A stretch of 64,000 bases of DNA, from assembly GCA_039707465.1 (NCBI GenBank), contig CM077645.1, positions 145,383,503 through 145,447,502 of the forward strand, read 5' to 3'. This document shows, piece by piece, positions 22,217 through 31,024 of this stretch; positions within the stretch are counted from its first letter, which is position 1, and each line of letters starts with the position of its first letter. The translations under genes and the position numbers were made by a program. This DNA comes from Rhabdophis nuchalis. Its lineage: Eukaryota > Chordata > Lepidosauria > Squamata > Natricidae. A model generated the notes under the pieces. The model did not search any database and was not told the DNA's origin. It saw nothing but the letters and a program-made list of their open reading frames with translations.

Positions 22217-22329
22217 GGCTAGATGACTTTTTATTTACTGGCTAGAGAATGTTGTAAGCAAAGGAAAATTAAGTAGTAAGAAGCCAACAGTGTCACCAAC
22301 TCACAAAAAAAACCCGTTGTAATATCTTT

Positions 22330-22565
22330 TTATGTGTAGAACGACGCAGTATTCTAGAGGTGACAATACTTGCCTCCTACTCAGAAGGTTGAGAGTTCAA
22401 TCCTAGGCAGCGTGTTTCTCTATTAGGGTGCAAAGATAAAATACCTGCTGCAAACTCTGTGTAGGCGTCAGGAAAGACATCCAGCTAGTAAATGATCAGC
22501 TCTGTTCAATCAACCCAACTCCGCCTTGAATAAAGGGATTAAAGAGTCATAAAAAGAAAAAAAAT
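22330..22565 (+). mobile_element. tRNA-derived SINE with A-rich tail
   Basis: The head holds 'tctagaggtgacaatac' (A-box-like) and 'gagttcaatcc' (B-box-like). The body has 'gcgtcaggaaagacatcc', and the tail is A-rich (aaaaagaaaaaaaa). Confidence 0.5.
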
Positions 22566-22854
22566 GGCTTTTTATGTGTCATTCAGAAAAGGATGCTACA
22601 TCTTTATACTTTTTTCATTCACAATTCCATATACTTGGGATTTGACTTCGTGTAAATGCATGAATTCACCCTCACAAGTGAATGAATCTATGTAAGAATA
22701 CTTTGATCAGAGTATTTCAGATTGAGTGCTATTGTATATTTACCTCCACTGATGATGCCTCCCAAGAATAATAATAAATACTATCCTGGAATGATTGTAT
22801 TTATGATGAAGAAATCAAACAAGAGTTGCAAATTGAAATTATGTAGATTTAGTG

Positions 22855-22989
22855 CAGGGGTGTCAAACTTGCAGCTCATGGGCCAGATACGTCACGTGCT
22901 GGGTCTGCCACCACCCAGTTTAGCAAAGGGGGGAAAAGTCCCGATATGTCACATGATGCTGCTGTGACATCTTGAGTTTGACAACACTG
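22855..22989. mobile_element. hAT MITE (CAGGGGTGTCAAACT), copy 1
   Basis: Ends CAGGGGTGTCAAACTTG...AGTTTGACAACACTG. Perfect TSD atttagtg (22847-22854 and 22990-22997). Confidence 0.9.
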
Positions 22990-22997
22990 ATTTAGTG

Positions 22998-24129
22998 TAT
23001 ACAGTAGCATACACATAGATAAGCCAAGAGTAGGGAAATTAAACTTTCATATAAAAGAAACCATGTCTTCAAATATTTTTTAATTTAATCATTAATTCTA
23101 GTGTGGAAGATCAAATAGCTATCTGAATTATCTAAAAAGGAAAGAAAAATGGGTTAACTACCCAAAACTTCATTGGGCCCTCTCTGCCAATTCTGACACT
23201 TTAAGAAGGTCATTTTCATATTTTGAAAACTGGCTTCTATAGTGGAGAATTTCATCTTCAATGTACGCTTATAGATCACAGTTAGCTATTTATTTATAAA
23301 ACTATATAAAATATGAAGCAAGATAAGATGTTTTGTAAATATGCTTTTGCAAGTTTATATACAGAGGTCATAAGCATCATAACAATTTAAGTAGAATTTA
23401 AAATGAATATCATGTTTCTAATTAACATGCCATCTTATTAAGATTGAAAACATAGCAATTATGAACACATATTATAATCTGGAATATACTATTACTTTGA
23501 TTACTCACTACTTTTGGGCTGTTGTGCCTTTAATGTTCCAATTTTCACCCTTCTGATTTTGAATGTTTAATTACCATCTTTAAATTTATTTACATCTCTT
23601 GAATGTTTACTAATTGCTCAATATAACATACAGTAAGTAGTTGATTCAAAATCATTACAGACCAGCTACCAAAGGCTGCCACAACAGATGTGAACATCAA
23701 GTGTTACTGAATGTCAAACAGTTGCCTTTAATTGTGGTTTGTTGTTACATCTGAATTTGTTTCAGGTTAATTATAATGTGCTACATCATTCTGCCCACAA
23801 GGCACAATGACAGCACTGGTACAAAACAGAACCATATGTGGAGCTAAATGATTCTTTGGAGATCCACCATTACCACCACCAGGATATGAGTCTCTACACT
23901 TCACATTCCTGACCCCATGGAGTAGAGTGTAAGGAACCACACTCAAAATGTCTGAGGTGAAGCCTTGGATAAATGACTTATTATGGACAGGGTAGATTCA
24001 GGCCTCAGGATTCCCTGAGAGAGATGAATATGCAATAAGGCCCCTTAAGACTGTTTGCTGGTCTGATGTATTTCCCAGACTTGATGTAAGTACTGTACTA
24101 GAAAGCCAGTTGTCTGTGTTGACTTGCCA
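22998..24129. other. Unique AT-rich sequence
   Basis: No feature was recognised. The right part may belong to the decayed mariner below, but I see no terminal repeats. Confidence 0.35.
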
Positions 24130-24330
24130 ACATAGTAATATCTTCTGCTTTCAGGACATGCCTGCTCAACCACTGACAGGAAATTTGGCATTACACACCA
24201 TTCAGGTCTAGATCACAATCCACCAGACAGTCCTGACTTAGCTCCGATATTATGGTGTCTGAATTTTACAGTGTAAGTCATGGGGAGAAACTACTTTTCA
24301 TCAAGACACTATTTTGGCATTACTTTGGTG
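24130..24330 (+). mobile_element. Mariner transposase relic
   Basis: A + strand frame reads GLDHNPPDSPDLAPILW at about 24208-24260, close to the conserved mariner block PHPPYSPDLAPxDxxLF that includes the last catalytic Asp. The flanks are stop-ridden and no terminal repeats were found. Confidence 0.5.
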
Positions 24331-24786
24331 ATGAATATAACCAGTGCTCTAGTCCAGAACAGGTACAAAGAATTCAATTTAGTAGGTACAATTTGAGGCT
24401 GTCTCTGCAATACACTAAAGTCTAATGAAAGGCTCACTGGGATCAGGCCACTGAGAGTTCTGGCTTTGACTTCAATTAAGAATAATCTTGCCCAAAGTGA
24501 TGGAATTAATTATAGGCGAAAGAAGCACTTGGAGTTTATTTAGTGACTCACTGTTTTTCACAGTTTTTCTGGCTGTGACAATCCCATCTTTCTGAATGGT
24601 GCTTCTGTTCTACTCATTTTGCAACATGCTTATTTGAAAATATGGGCAAGATGAATTTAGCAAAAGAGGATCTGGCCTACAAATAATATATTAATATAAT
24701 AAATGTACAGACAAAATTACAGGCCACTACAGCTCAATCCACACAACATTTAAAAATCTCATTTATTTCAACCACATTAAGTTCAA

Positions 24787-25843
24787 AGTTCCAGTGCTGC
24801 GCATGCGCGAAGATGGCGGGCTAGCTCTGGAGCTCCGTGTGGGCTTTGGAGAGCCGTTAGCTTTCGGAGTGCTCCCTGCCCTCTGTTTACGACCTGGAGG
24901 GCAGGGATTGATGAGGAGCCCACCCTGGCATCGCAGGGTGAGGTTCGCGATGTTTGGAGGGTAACCAGGAGCGAAGACGGCGCCGGCGGCAGGAGCGCTC
25001 GAGCGGTGAGAGCGTCGGGCCGCAACTGTCAGAATGGAGGCCGGTGCGGAGGAGGCCGGTGCGGAGGTTGGTGCGGAGGTCGGCGCCCCGGGAATTTTAA
25101 CGGGGGCGGAGAGGCCAACCGCGCCTAGGAGCTCCTGATGTTGCCGGTGGTATGCTGTGGGGGCGAGCGGCAGTGAGAGTGCCGGGTGGCCAGCGAGGAC
25201 GGCGACAGAGGTTTGAAAGAAGATGGCGGTGGCGAGGACGCTGGGGCTGGAGAAGGAATGGAGAGAGGAGAAGGGAATGGCGGCTGTGAGAGAGCCGTGT
25301 GGCTGGAAGGAAGGTGGCAGAAAGGTGGCAGAAAGGTGGCGGCTGTGAGAGAGCCGTGGCTGAAGAGAAAGGGTATGGAACGGAGGCGGCCGCTGGAAGC
25401 CAGGCCAACGGCGGTGGGAGCACCGAGAGGCCTGGGCGGAGGTGGTGACGCAGGAGATGGCGGCGGTGGGAGCGCCGAAATGGTCGCAGACGCCCTTACT
25501 GACTGACCACTTGTAAGATCCTCTCCCTATGGTTTCTCTTTAAAATCTGGAGAACTGAGAACTGAGCCACTAAGGCCTTTAAAGGCCCTAAGAGATCTGG
25601 GTCTGTCCTAAAGAACTCATGGACGGGAACATCTTTGACGCCCAATTGAACTGAACTGAACATTGCGAACAAACTTTATTGTGAACTAAGCCTCACTGGG
25701 CACTTTATTTCATTTTAATAACAGCTGAATGAACTTATTTCAATCATGGCTAACGACTTTTAAAATTTTAACCCAGGACCCACTATGAATTCCATTCTAT
25801 TGCTTGTTTTAGATAATTATTTTAGTTATTTATTCATAAGCAT
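24787..25843 (+). promoter_or_regulatory. GC-rich 5' region of the intact L2, probable internal promoter
   Basis: The sequence changes abruptly from AT-rich to CpG-rich at about 24787. The start carries TGCGCATGCGCG (24798-24809, a perfect NRF1-type palindrome) followed at once by AGATGGCGGG, a YY1-type core. Further cores are at about 25219-25230 (AAGAAGATGGCGG) and 25453-25463. The rest is GGCGG-rich with tandem 'gaaggtggcagaaagg' units. The open frame at 25186-25506 is Gly/Glu-rich and probably not an ORF1. From about 25500 it turns AT-rich up to the ORF2 start. Confidence 0.6.
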
Positions 25844-28800
25844 ATGTACTCCAGAGCAAATCTACTGTCACTGCGAGAGTCCCTGCTCTCGCAGGCTTGG
25901 CCCTTGGATCTATCTAGGGCCCATCTTAATGATGGTTTAATTAATCCGAAGAGATGGGCGAAGCGCGGCCTCAGGGGTTTTTTATTTCGTAAGCTGTCTT
26001 TTTTAGAGGGTATTAGGGAGGGGGGAGGGTTTAGACAAGTTGAGACTAGCCAGAAGGGAACGGGCCGAGCCAGCAGACGACGGAGGGAGGCGGATGGTTC
26101 CGTTAAGAGGGGGGAAACACAAGTCATTCCGGTGGAGGGCTTCCCCATCCAGAGGGTCGTGGGGAGGGGCAGGTCCGAGGGGAGACAAGTTCCTTCCTCC
26201 CGGTTGGAGGCACGTAACCGTTGGTTACAAACGGTCAGGTGCCACAACCCCCGCAGGCTAGGTGGCCAGGGAATTCAGAGCCAGGGTCTGCGGCTGATGT
26301 TTTGCAACGCCAGGTCCGTGGTCAACAAAGCCCCCCTCATTAGTGACCTTGTGTCAGAGGGGGAGCCGGATCTGGCAGGAATTGCGGAGACCTGGTTGGG
26401 CCACGAGGGAGGACATCCCCTCGTTGAAATGTGCCCACCAGGCTACCGTGCATTTCATCAGCCGCGGGCCCTAGGCAGGGGTGGTGGGGTAGCGGTCATT
26501 ATTAAGGAAGGCCTTGAGCCGAGAGAGACCATTGTGCCCCAGACTTCCGGCTGTGAGTCCCTCTGCGTGAAGTGGGGCCTAGGGAGGCAGTTGGGCTTGC
26601 TGGTTGTATACCTGGCTCCCCGCTATGTAGCAGCAGCCCTGCCCGAGCTCCTGGAGGTGATCACTACGGTGGCAGTGGAGACCCCCAGACTTATAGTCAT
26701 GGGGGACTTTAACCTGCCATCGTTGGGCGAATCATCCGTGGTAGCTCGGGAGTTCATGGCTTCCATGACGGCCATGGACCTGACCCAAGTAATTCAGGGC
26801 CCCACCCACGAGGGTGGACATACGCCGGACCTCATCTTTGTCTCGGGCCAATGGAAAAGTGATCTGGGTACAGGGGATATAGTCATCACACCCTTGTCAT
26901 GGTCAGACCACTCACTTCTCCGGCTCGACTTTCCGACCGCTGCTCCCCTCCGCGGGGAGGCGGAACCAGAGTCACCAATCTGGTACCGCCCCAGGTGCTT
27001 GATGGACCCGGATGGGTTCCAGACAGCGCTTGGGCCATTTCCTGTATCCCTGACCCGCGCCCCGATGGAGGACCTCACGGCCGCATGGAATAGTGCGGCC
27101 GTGGGAGCCTTAGATCGGGTCGCGCCCTTGCGGCCTCTCTCGCGGCGGCGAACCACCCTGGCTCCTTGGTTCACTGAGGAGCTGCGGGTGATGAAACGCC
27201 GCAAGAGATGCCTAGAGAGAAGATGGAGGGCTAGCCGCTCTGAATCTGACCGGACACAGGTAAGAGCCCATTTACGGACTTACATTGTGGCGCTGAGGGT
27301 GGCCAAACGTCATCATTGTGCCACTCTCATAGCATCCGCAGAAAACCGCCCTGCCGCCCTGTTTAGGGTGACCCGCGCCCTCCTTCAACAGAGGGAACGG
27401 GAAGCCCCACTACAGGGTAGAGCAGAGGAATTTGTGATTTTTCTGCAGGAGAAAACCGCCCAGATACAGAGTGAGCTAACCCCCATTCATGGCCCAGTGG
27501 GATGCCACGAGAGAGATCTTGTTTGGGAGGAGTTTGACTCCGTTACTTCCGAGGATATGGACAGGCTACGTGGGCGACTGCGAGCCACCACATGTTTATT
27601 GGACCCGTGCCCCTCCTGGCTTGTACTGGCATCCTGGGAGGTGACACGAGGCTGGCTCCAAGAGGTTGTCAACGCATCCTTGAGTGAGGGTTCCTTGCCT
27701 GCCTCCCTAAAAGAGGCCATGGTGAGGCCCCTCCTCAAGAAGCCCTCTTTGGACCCAGCTCTTTTGAACAACTACCGTCCAGTCTCCAACCTTCCCTTCT
27801 TGGCGAAGGTTGTTGAGAGTGTGGTGGCACAACAGTTTCCCCGTCACCTGGAGGAAGTTGACTATCTAGATCCGCGCCAGTCCGGCTTTCGGCCCGGGCA
27901 TAGCACCGAGACGGCATTGGTCGCGTTGGTAGATGATCTCTGGAGGGCCAGAGATGGGGGATGTTCCTCCATCCTGGTCCTATTAGACCTCTCGGCGGCT
28001 TTCGATACCATCGACCATGGTATCCTATTGCATCGGCTGGGGGGGTTGGGGGTGGGAGGCACCGTTTTACGGTGGTTCTCCTCCTACCTCTCTGGCCGAT
28101 CGCAATTTGTGCGGGCAGGAGAGCAGAGGTCGACCCCGAGACCCCTCACATGCGGGGTGCCTCAGGGGTCGGTCCTCTCGCCTCTCCTGTTTAACGCATA
28201 CATGAAGCCGCTGGGTGAGATCATCCGTGGTTTTGGGGTAGAGTACCACCTGTACGCTGATGACACCCAGCTGTACATATCTACCCCAAACCACCCCAAC
28301 GATGCCGTAGCGGTGATGTGCCAGTGCCTGGAAGCCGTGCGGATCTGGATGGGAAGTAACGGACTTAGGCTCAACCCGACCAAGACCGAGTGGCTGTGGT
28401 TTCCGGCTGCCCGATTCAACCAGCTCTCTCCAACGCTGGCCATAGGGGGCGAACATCTTGCCCCTGTGGATGGGGCGTGCAACTTGGGTGTCCTCCTGGA
28501 TACCCGGCTGTCCATGGAAGATCAAGTGACAGCCGTGGCCAGGAGGGCGTTTTACCAGGTTCGCCTGGTACGCCAGTTGCGCCCCCTATTGGATCGGGAC
28601 GCCCTTCGCACAGTCACTCATGCTCTCGTGACATCCCGACTGGATTATTGCAACTCTCTCTACATGGGGCTCCCCTTGAGGTGTACCCAGAGGCTTCAGT
28701 TGGTCCAGAATGCAGCCGCGCGAGCAATTATGGGCACGTCTAGGTTTGCCCACGTAACACCGCTCTTGCGCGAGCTGCACTGGCTACCTGTCGTCTTCCG

Positions 28801-29101
28801 GGTGCGCTTCAAGGTGTTAATTACTATCTTCAAAGCGCTCCATGGCTCGGGACCTAGCTACCTGCGGGATCGGATCCTGCCCCATACATCCTCACGGCCG
28901 ATTCGCTCCCACAGAGAGGGACTTCTCCGGGTGCCGTCCACTAGACTTTGTCAGCGGGCGGCGCCCAGGGGAAGGGCCTTCTCTGTGGCGGGCCCAGCCC
29001 TCTGGAATGACCTTCCCCCCGATATCAGGACAACCACGGACCTCCGCTCCTTCCGCTTAAAATTAAAGACGCACTTTTTTCGTCTGGCCGGCCTTGGGTA
29101 G
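25844..29101 (+). CDS. Intact L2-clade LINE ORF2: endonuclease-reverse transcriptase
   Basis: A single uninterrupted 1085-codon frame encodes the protein that nicks target DNA and copies the element's RNA into it. An apurinic-type endonuclease spans about residues 145-360, with FCNARS, AETW, GRGGGVAVI, VMGDFN (about 286) and WSDHSLL (about 352). The reverse transcriptase spans about 590-870, with RPVSNLPF, LLDLSAAFDTIDH (about 714), CGVPQGSVLSPLLF and YADDTQLY (about 803). A conserved C-terminal region (LDYCNSLYMGLP, LHWLPVVFRVRFK, LWNDLPPDI) ends ...KTHFFRLAGLG before the stop. Motif wording favours the L2 clade over CR1. The ATG at 25844 gives an N-terminal extension of about 140 basic residues before the endonuclease; a later start is possible. 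No stop, frameshift or missing catalytic residue is seen, so the copy may be young. Confidence 0.9.
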   Translation: MYSRANLLSLRESLLSQAWPLDLSRAHLNDGLINPKRWAKRGLRGFLFRKLSFLEGIREGGGFRQVETSQKGTGRASRRRREADGSVKRGETQVIPVEGFPIQRVVGRGRSEGRQVPSSRLEARNRWLQTVRCHNPRRLGGQGIQSQGLRLMFCNARSVVNKAPLISDLVSEGEPDLAGIAETWLGHEGGHPLVEMCPPGYRAFHQPRALGRGGGVAVIIKEGLEPRETIVPQTSGCESLCVKWGLGRQLGLLVVYLAPRYVAAALPELLEVITTVAVETPRLIVMGDFNLPSLGESSVVAREFMASMTAMDLTQVIQGPTHEGGHTPDLIFVSGQWKSDLGTGDIVITPLSWSDHSLLRLDFPTAAPLRGEAEPESPIWYRPRCLMDPDGFQTALGPFPVSLTRAPMEDLTAAWNSAAVGALDRVAPLRPLSRRRTTLAPWFTEELRVMKRRKRCLERRWRASRSESDRTQVRAHLRTYIVALRVAKRHHCATLIASAENRPAALFRVTRALLQQREREAPLQGRAEEFVIFLQEKTAQIQSELTPIHGPVGCHERDLVWEEFDSVTSEDMDRLRGRLRATTCLLDPCPSWLVLASWEVTRGWLQEVVNASLSEGSLPASLKEAMVRPLLKKPSLDPALLNNYRPVSNLPFLAKVVESVVAQQFPRHLEEVDYLDPRQSGFRPGHSTETALVALVDDLWRARDGGCSSILVLLDLSAAFDTIDHGILLHRLGGLGVGGTVLRWFSSYLSGRSQFVRAGEQRSTPRPLTCGVPQGSVLSPLLFNAYMKPLGEIIRGFGVEYHLYADDTQLYISTPNHPNDAVAVMCQCLEAVRIWMGSNGLRLNPTKTEWLWFPAARFNQLSPTLAIGGEHLAPVDGACNLGVLLDTRLSMEDQVTAVARRAFYQVRLVRQLRPLLDRDALRTVTHALVTSRLDYCNSLYMGLPLRCTQRLQLVQNAAARAIMGTSRFAHVTPLLRELHWLPVVFRVRFKVLITIFKALHGSGPSYLRDRILPHTSSRPIRSHREGLLRVPSTRLCQRAAPRGRAFSVAGPALWNDLPPDIRTTTDLRSFRLKLKTHFFRLAGLG

Positions 29102-29309
29102 TCTCTTTTTAGGTTAGGGGTTTTTAGGGGTAATTTTTAGTTTAGTTTATGGGTTTTAGCGCAGGATCAATTTAATTTATTTTTAACTTTGTATTTTGTA
29201 TTTGTCTGTGGTTTTATTTGTATTTTTAATTGCCTGTGCCCCGCCTCGAGTCCCCTCGGGGAGAGAGAGCGGGATATAAAATTAAATTATTATTATTATT
29301 ATTATTAAA
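29102..29309 (+). mobile_element. 3' UTR and tail of the intact L2
   Basis: AT-rich UTR ending with the family's typical 'cgcctcgagtcccctcgggg'/'gcgggatataaaattaaa' block, then (TTA)n at about 29287-29307. No clear target duplication was found against the left boundary. Confidence 0.8.
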
Positions 29310-30584
29310 GGCTACAAGATATTGGCTTCAGGATCAGGTTAACCATATTTCAAGTTTGCTTGTGAGTATTTTATCAATTTAGCATCTCAGAGAGCTTTAG
29401 GATTTATGCTGGCTTTACTGGTAAAATGTTTTCTTCATTTGATGTAGACTTGGGACTTTTAGTGAAAAGTAATAAGATAACTTTCAGGACTGGAAGTCAT
29501 CTTTTGCATTGGGTCTTCAGACCAGCCACATTTAATGCTGTGGGAAATTGGGAGGGGGGTCATTTGGAGTGGGATAGATATAGCCAAAATAACATTCCTT
29601 TCTCAAGGACGTCTTGCCTTGCACTTGGAGTCGCATGACTGGGAGGAATCTGCAGCTGGGACAGTGCCTGATTGCACCATGTGATGGATGTGTGGGTGCT
29701 GAGCAGGGACTTGAACTTTTGTTTGGGTGGGGAAAACCTGGAAACTTTCAGATTCAGGTTTTCCCAGATGTGTCAATATGACATCTCTAACAAAATGGAA
29801 CTTTGAGGAACTTCAAGCCACAAAGTCTTCTTTCATTAGGGGTGTTACTTGGAACTCTGACATACAATGGATCCTAAAGTCCACTGAATGAAGAAAATTG
29901 AAAATGTATGATTGGACTGGTAAGTCTCAAGTACCAGATGGTTTATACTCCTCATGGAAGAGGTTCTCTACTCTTTCCCTTTGGAAATCCTTTTATTTTT
30001 CAAAGGCCCCACAAGCAACCCCTTTCGGGGAGTATTTGGGAGGCCAAGAGGAGTTATAGGTGGCATGGAAAATCATCAATACCTCTCCCTCATCCCCCAT
30101 GCTCTTGAGCAGCTGAGATGAGGTAAGAATCCATTTTCAGCGATCATATAAACTTGAGTTATTTGACTAACAAACTAAAGGAAATCCCAAATTTGAAGCA
30201 ATCACTGACTAAGCTCCTTTGCAAATTATTGTGATCCATGCTTGTTACAGCAATGGCTCATTTCAGATAATGGATCTGATGACATTTAGGTTACGTGTAT
30301 AGCTCACTTAACCTCCTTGATATTCAGAATAGCTTATTTATCATCTCTGTTTCATTTTATACTCACAAAAACCCTGTGAATTACAATACACTGAGATGTA
30401 ACTGGATGAGGCCACCTGGTCCAAAGCAGTCTAGTGAGCCTGGTAGCAGATTAGAGATTTCAGCCTAGTTGGAGATTTCAACCTTCCATTCACTACATTA
30501 TATTACAGTCTTAAATACAACCATGAAGCATACAAGTATATGCATAGCTGTAACTTGAAAGTACATTCTATGACTCTTCCAGGT
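29310..30584. other. Unique intergenic sequence
   Basis: No gene or repeat was recognised. Confidence 0.35.
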
Positions 30585-30905
30585 ATAGGTAAAGTTAAAG
30601 ATTCCCCTCTCGTATATGTGCTAGACATTCCTGACTTTAGGGGGTGGTGCTCATCTCGGTTTCAAAGCTGAAGAGCCAGCACTGTCCGAAGACATCTCCA
30701 TGGTCATGTGGCGGGCATGACTAAACGCTGAAGGCGTATGGAATGTTATTACCTTCCCACCAAAGGTGGTCCCTATTTTTTTACTTGCATTTTTACATGC
30801 TTTCGAACTGCTAGGTTGGCAGAAGCTGGGACAAGCAACAGGAGCTCACTCCATTACACAGCATGAGGGATTTGAACCACTGAACTACTGACCTTCTGAT
30901 GGACA
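30585..30905 (-). mobile_element. Sauria-type SINE
   Basis: Read on the - strand, a tRNA-like head is followed by 'gctcctgttgcttgtcccag', 'gcagttcgaaagcatg', 'agtcatgcccgccacatgac' and a tail ending '...ctttaactttaccta', like the ACCTTT-tailed Sauria family. A second copy lies on the + strand at about 54885. Confidence 0.65.
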
Positions 30906-30907
30906 AG

Positions 30908-31022
30908 TTTACTTTATTATTAGATTTCTATCCCGCCCTATCTCCCAAAAAGGGACTCAGGGCGGCGCACAGGAATTAAAAAATCTAAAATACAGATGAT
31001 ACAAAATTCTACAAAAGTTAAA
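30908..31022 (-). mobile_element. L2 3' tail fragment
   Basis: 'tttctatcccgccctatctc' and 'gggactcagggcggcgcac' are the reverse complement of an L2 3' end. Only the terminal part is present, adjacent to the CR1 3' end. Confidence 0.75.
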
Positions 31023-31024
31023 AC

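Noticed and set aside
25186..25506. Possible ORF1 of the intact L2 (106 codons, Gly/Glu/Arg-rich)
   Set aside because: Composition follows the GGCGG/GGTGGC repeats. No coiled coil, zinc knuckle or RRM is visible.
26794..28780. Antisense frames across the L2 ORF2
   Set aside because: Shadows of the strongly coding + strand frame.
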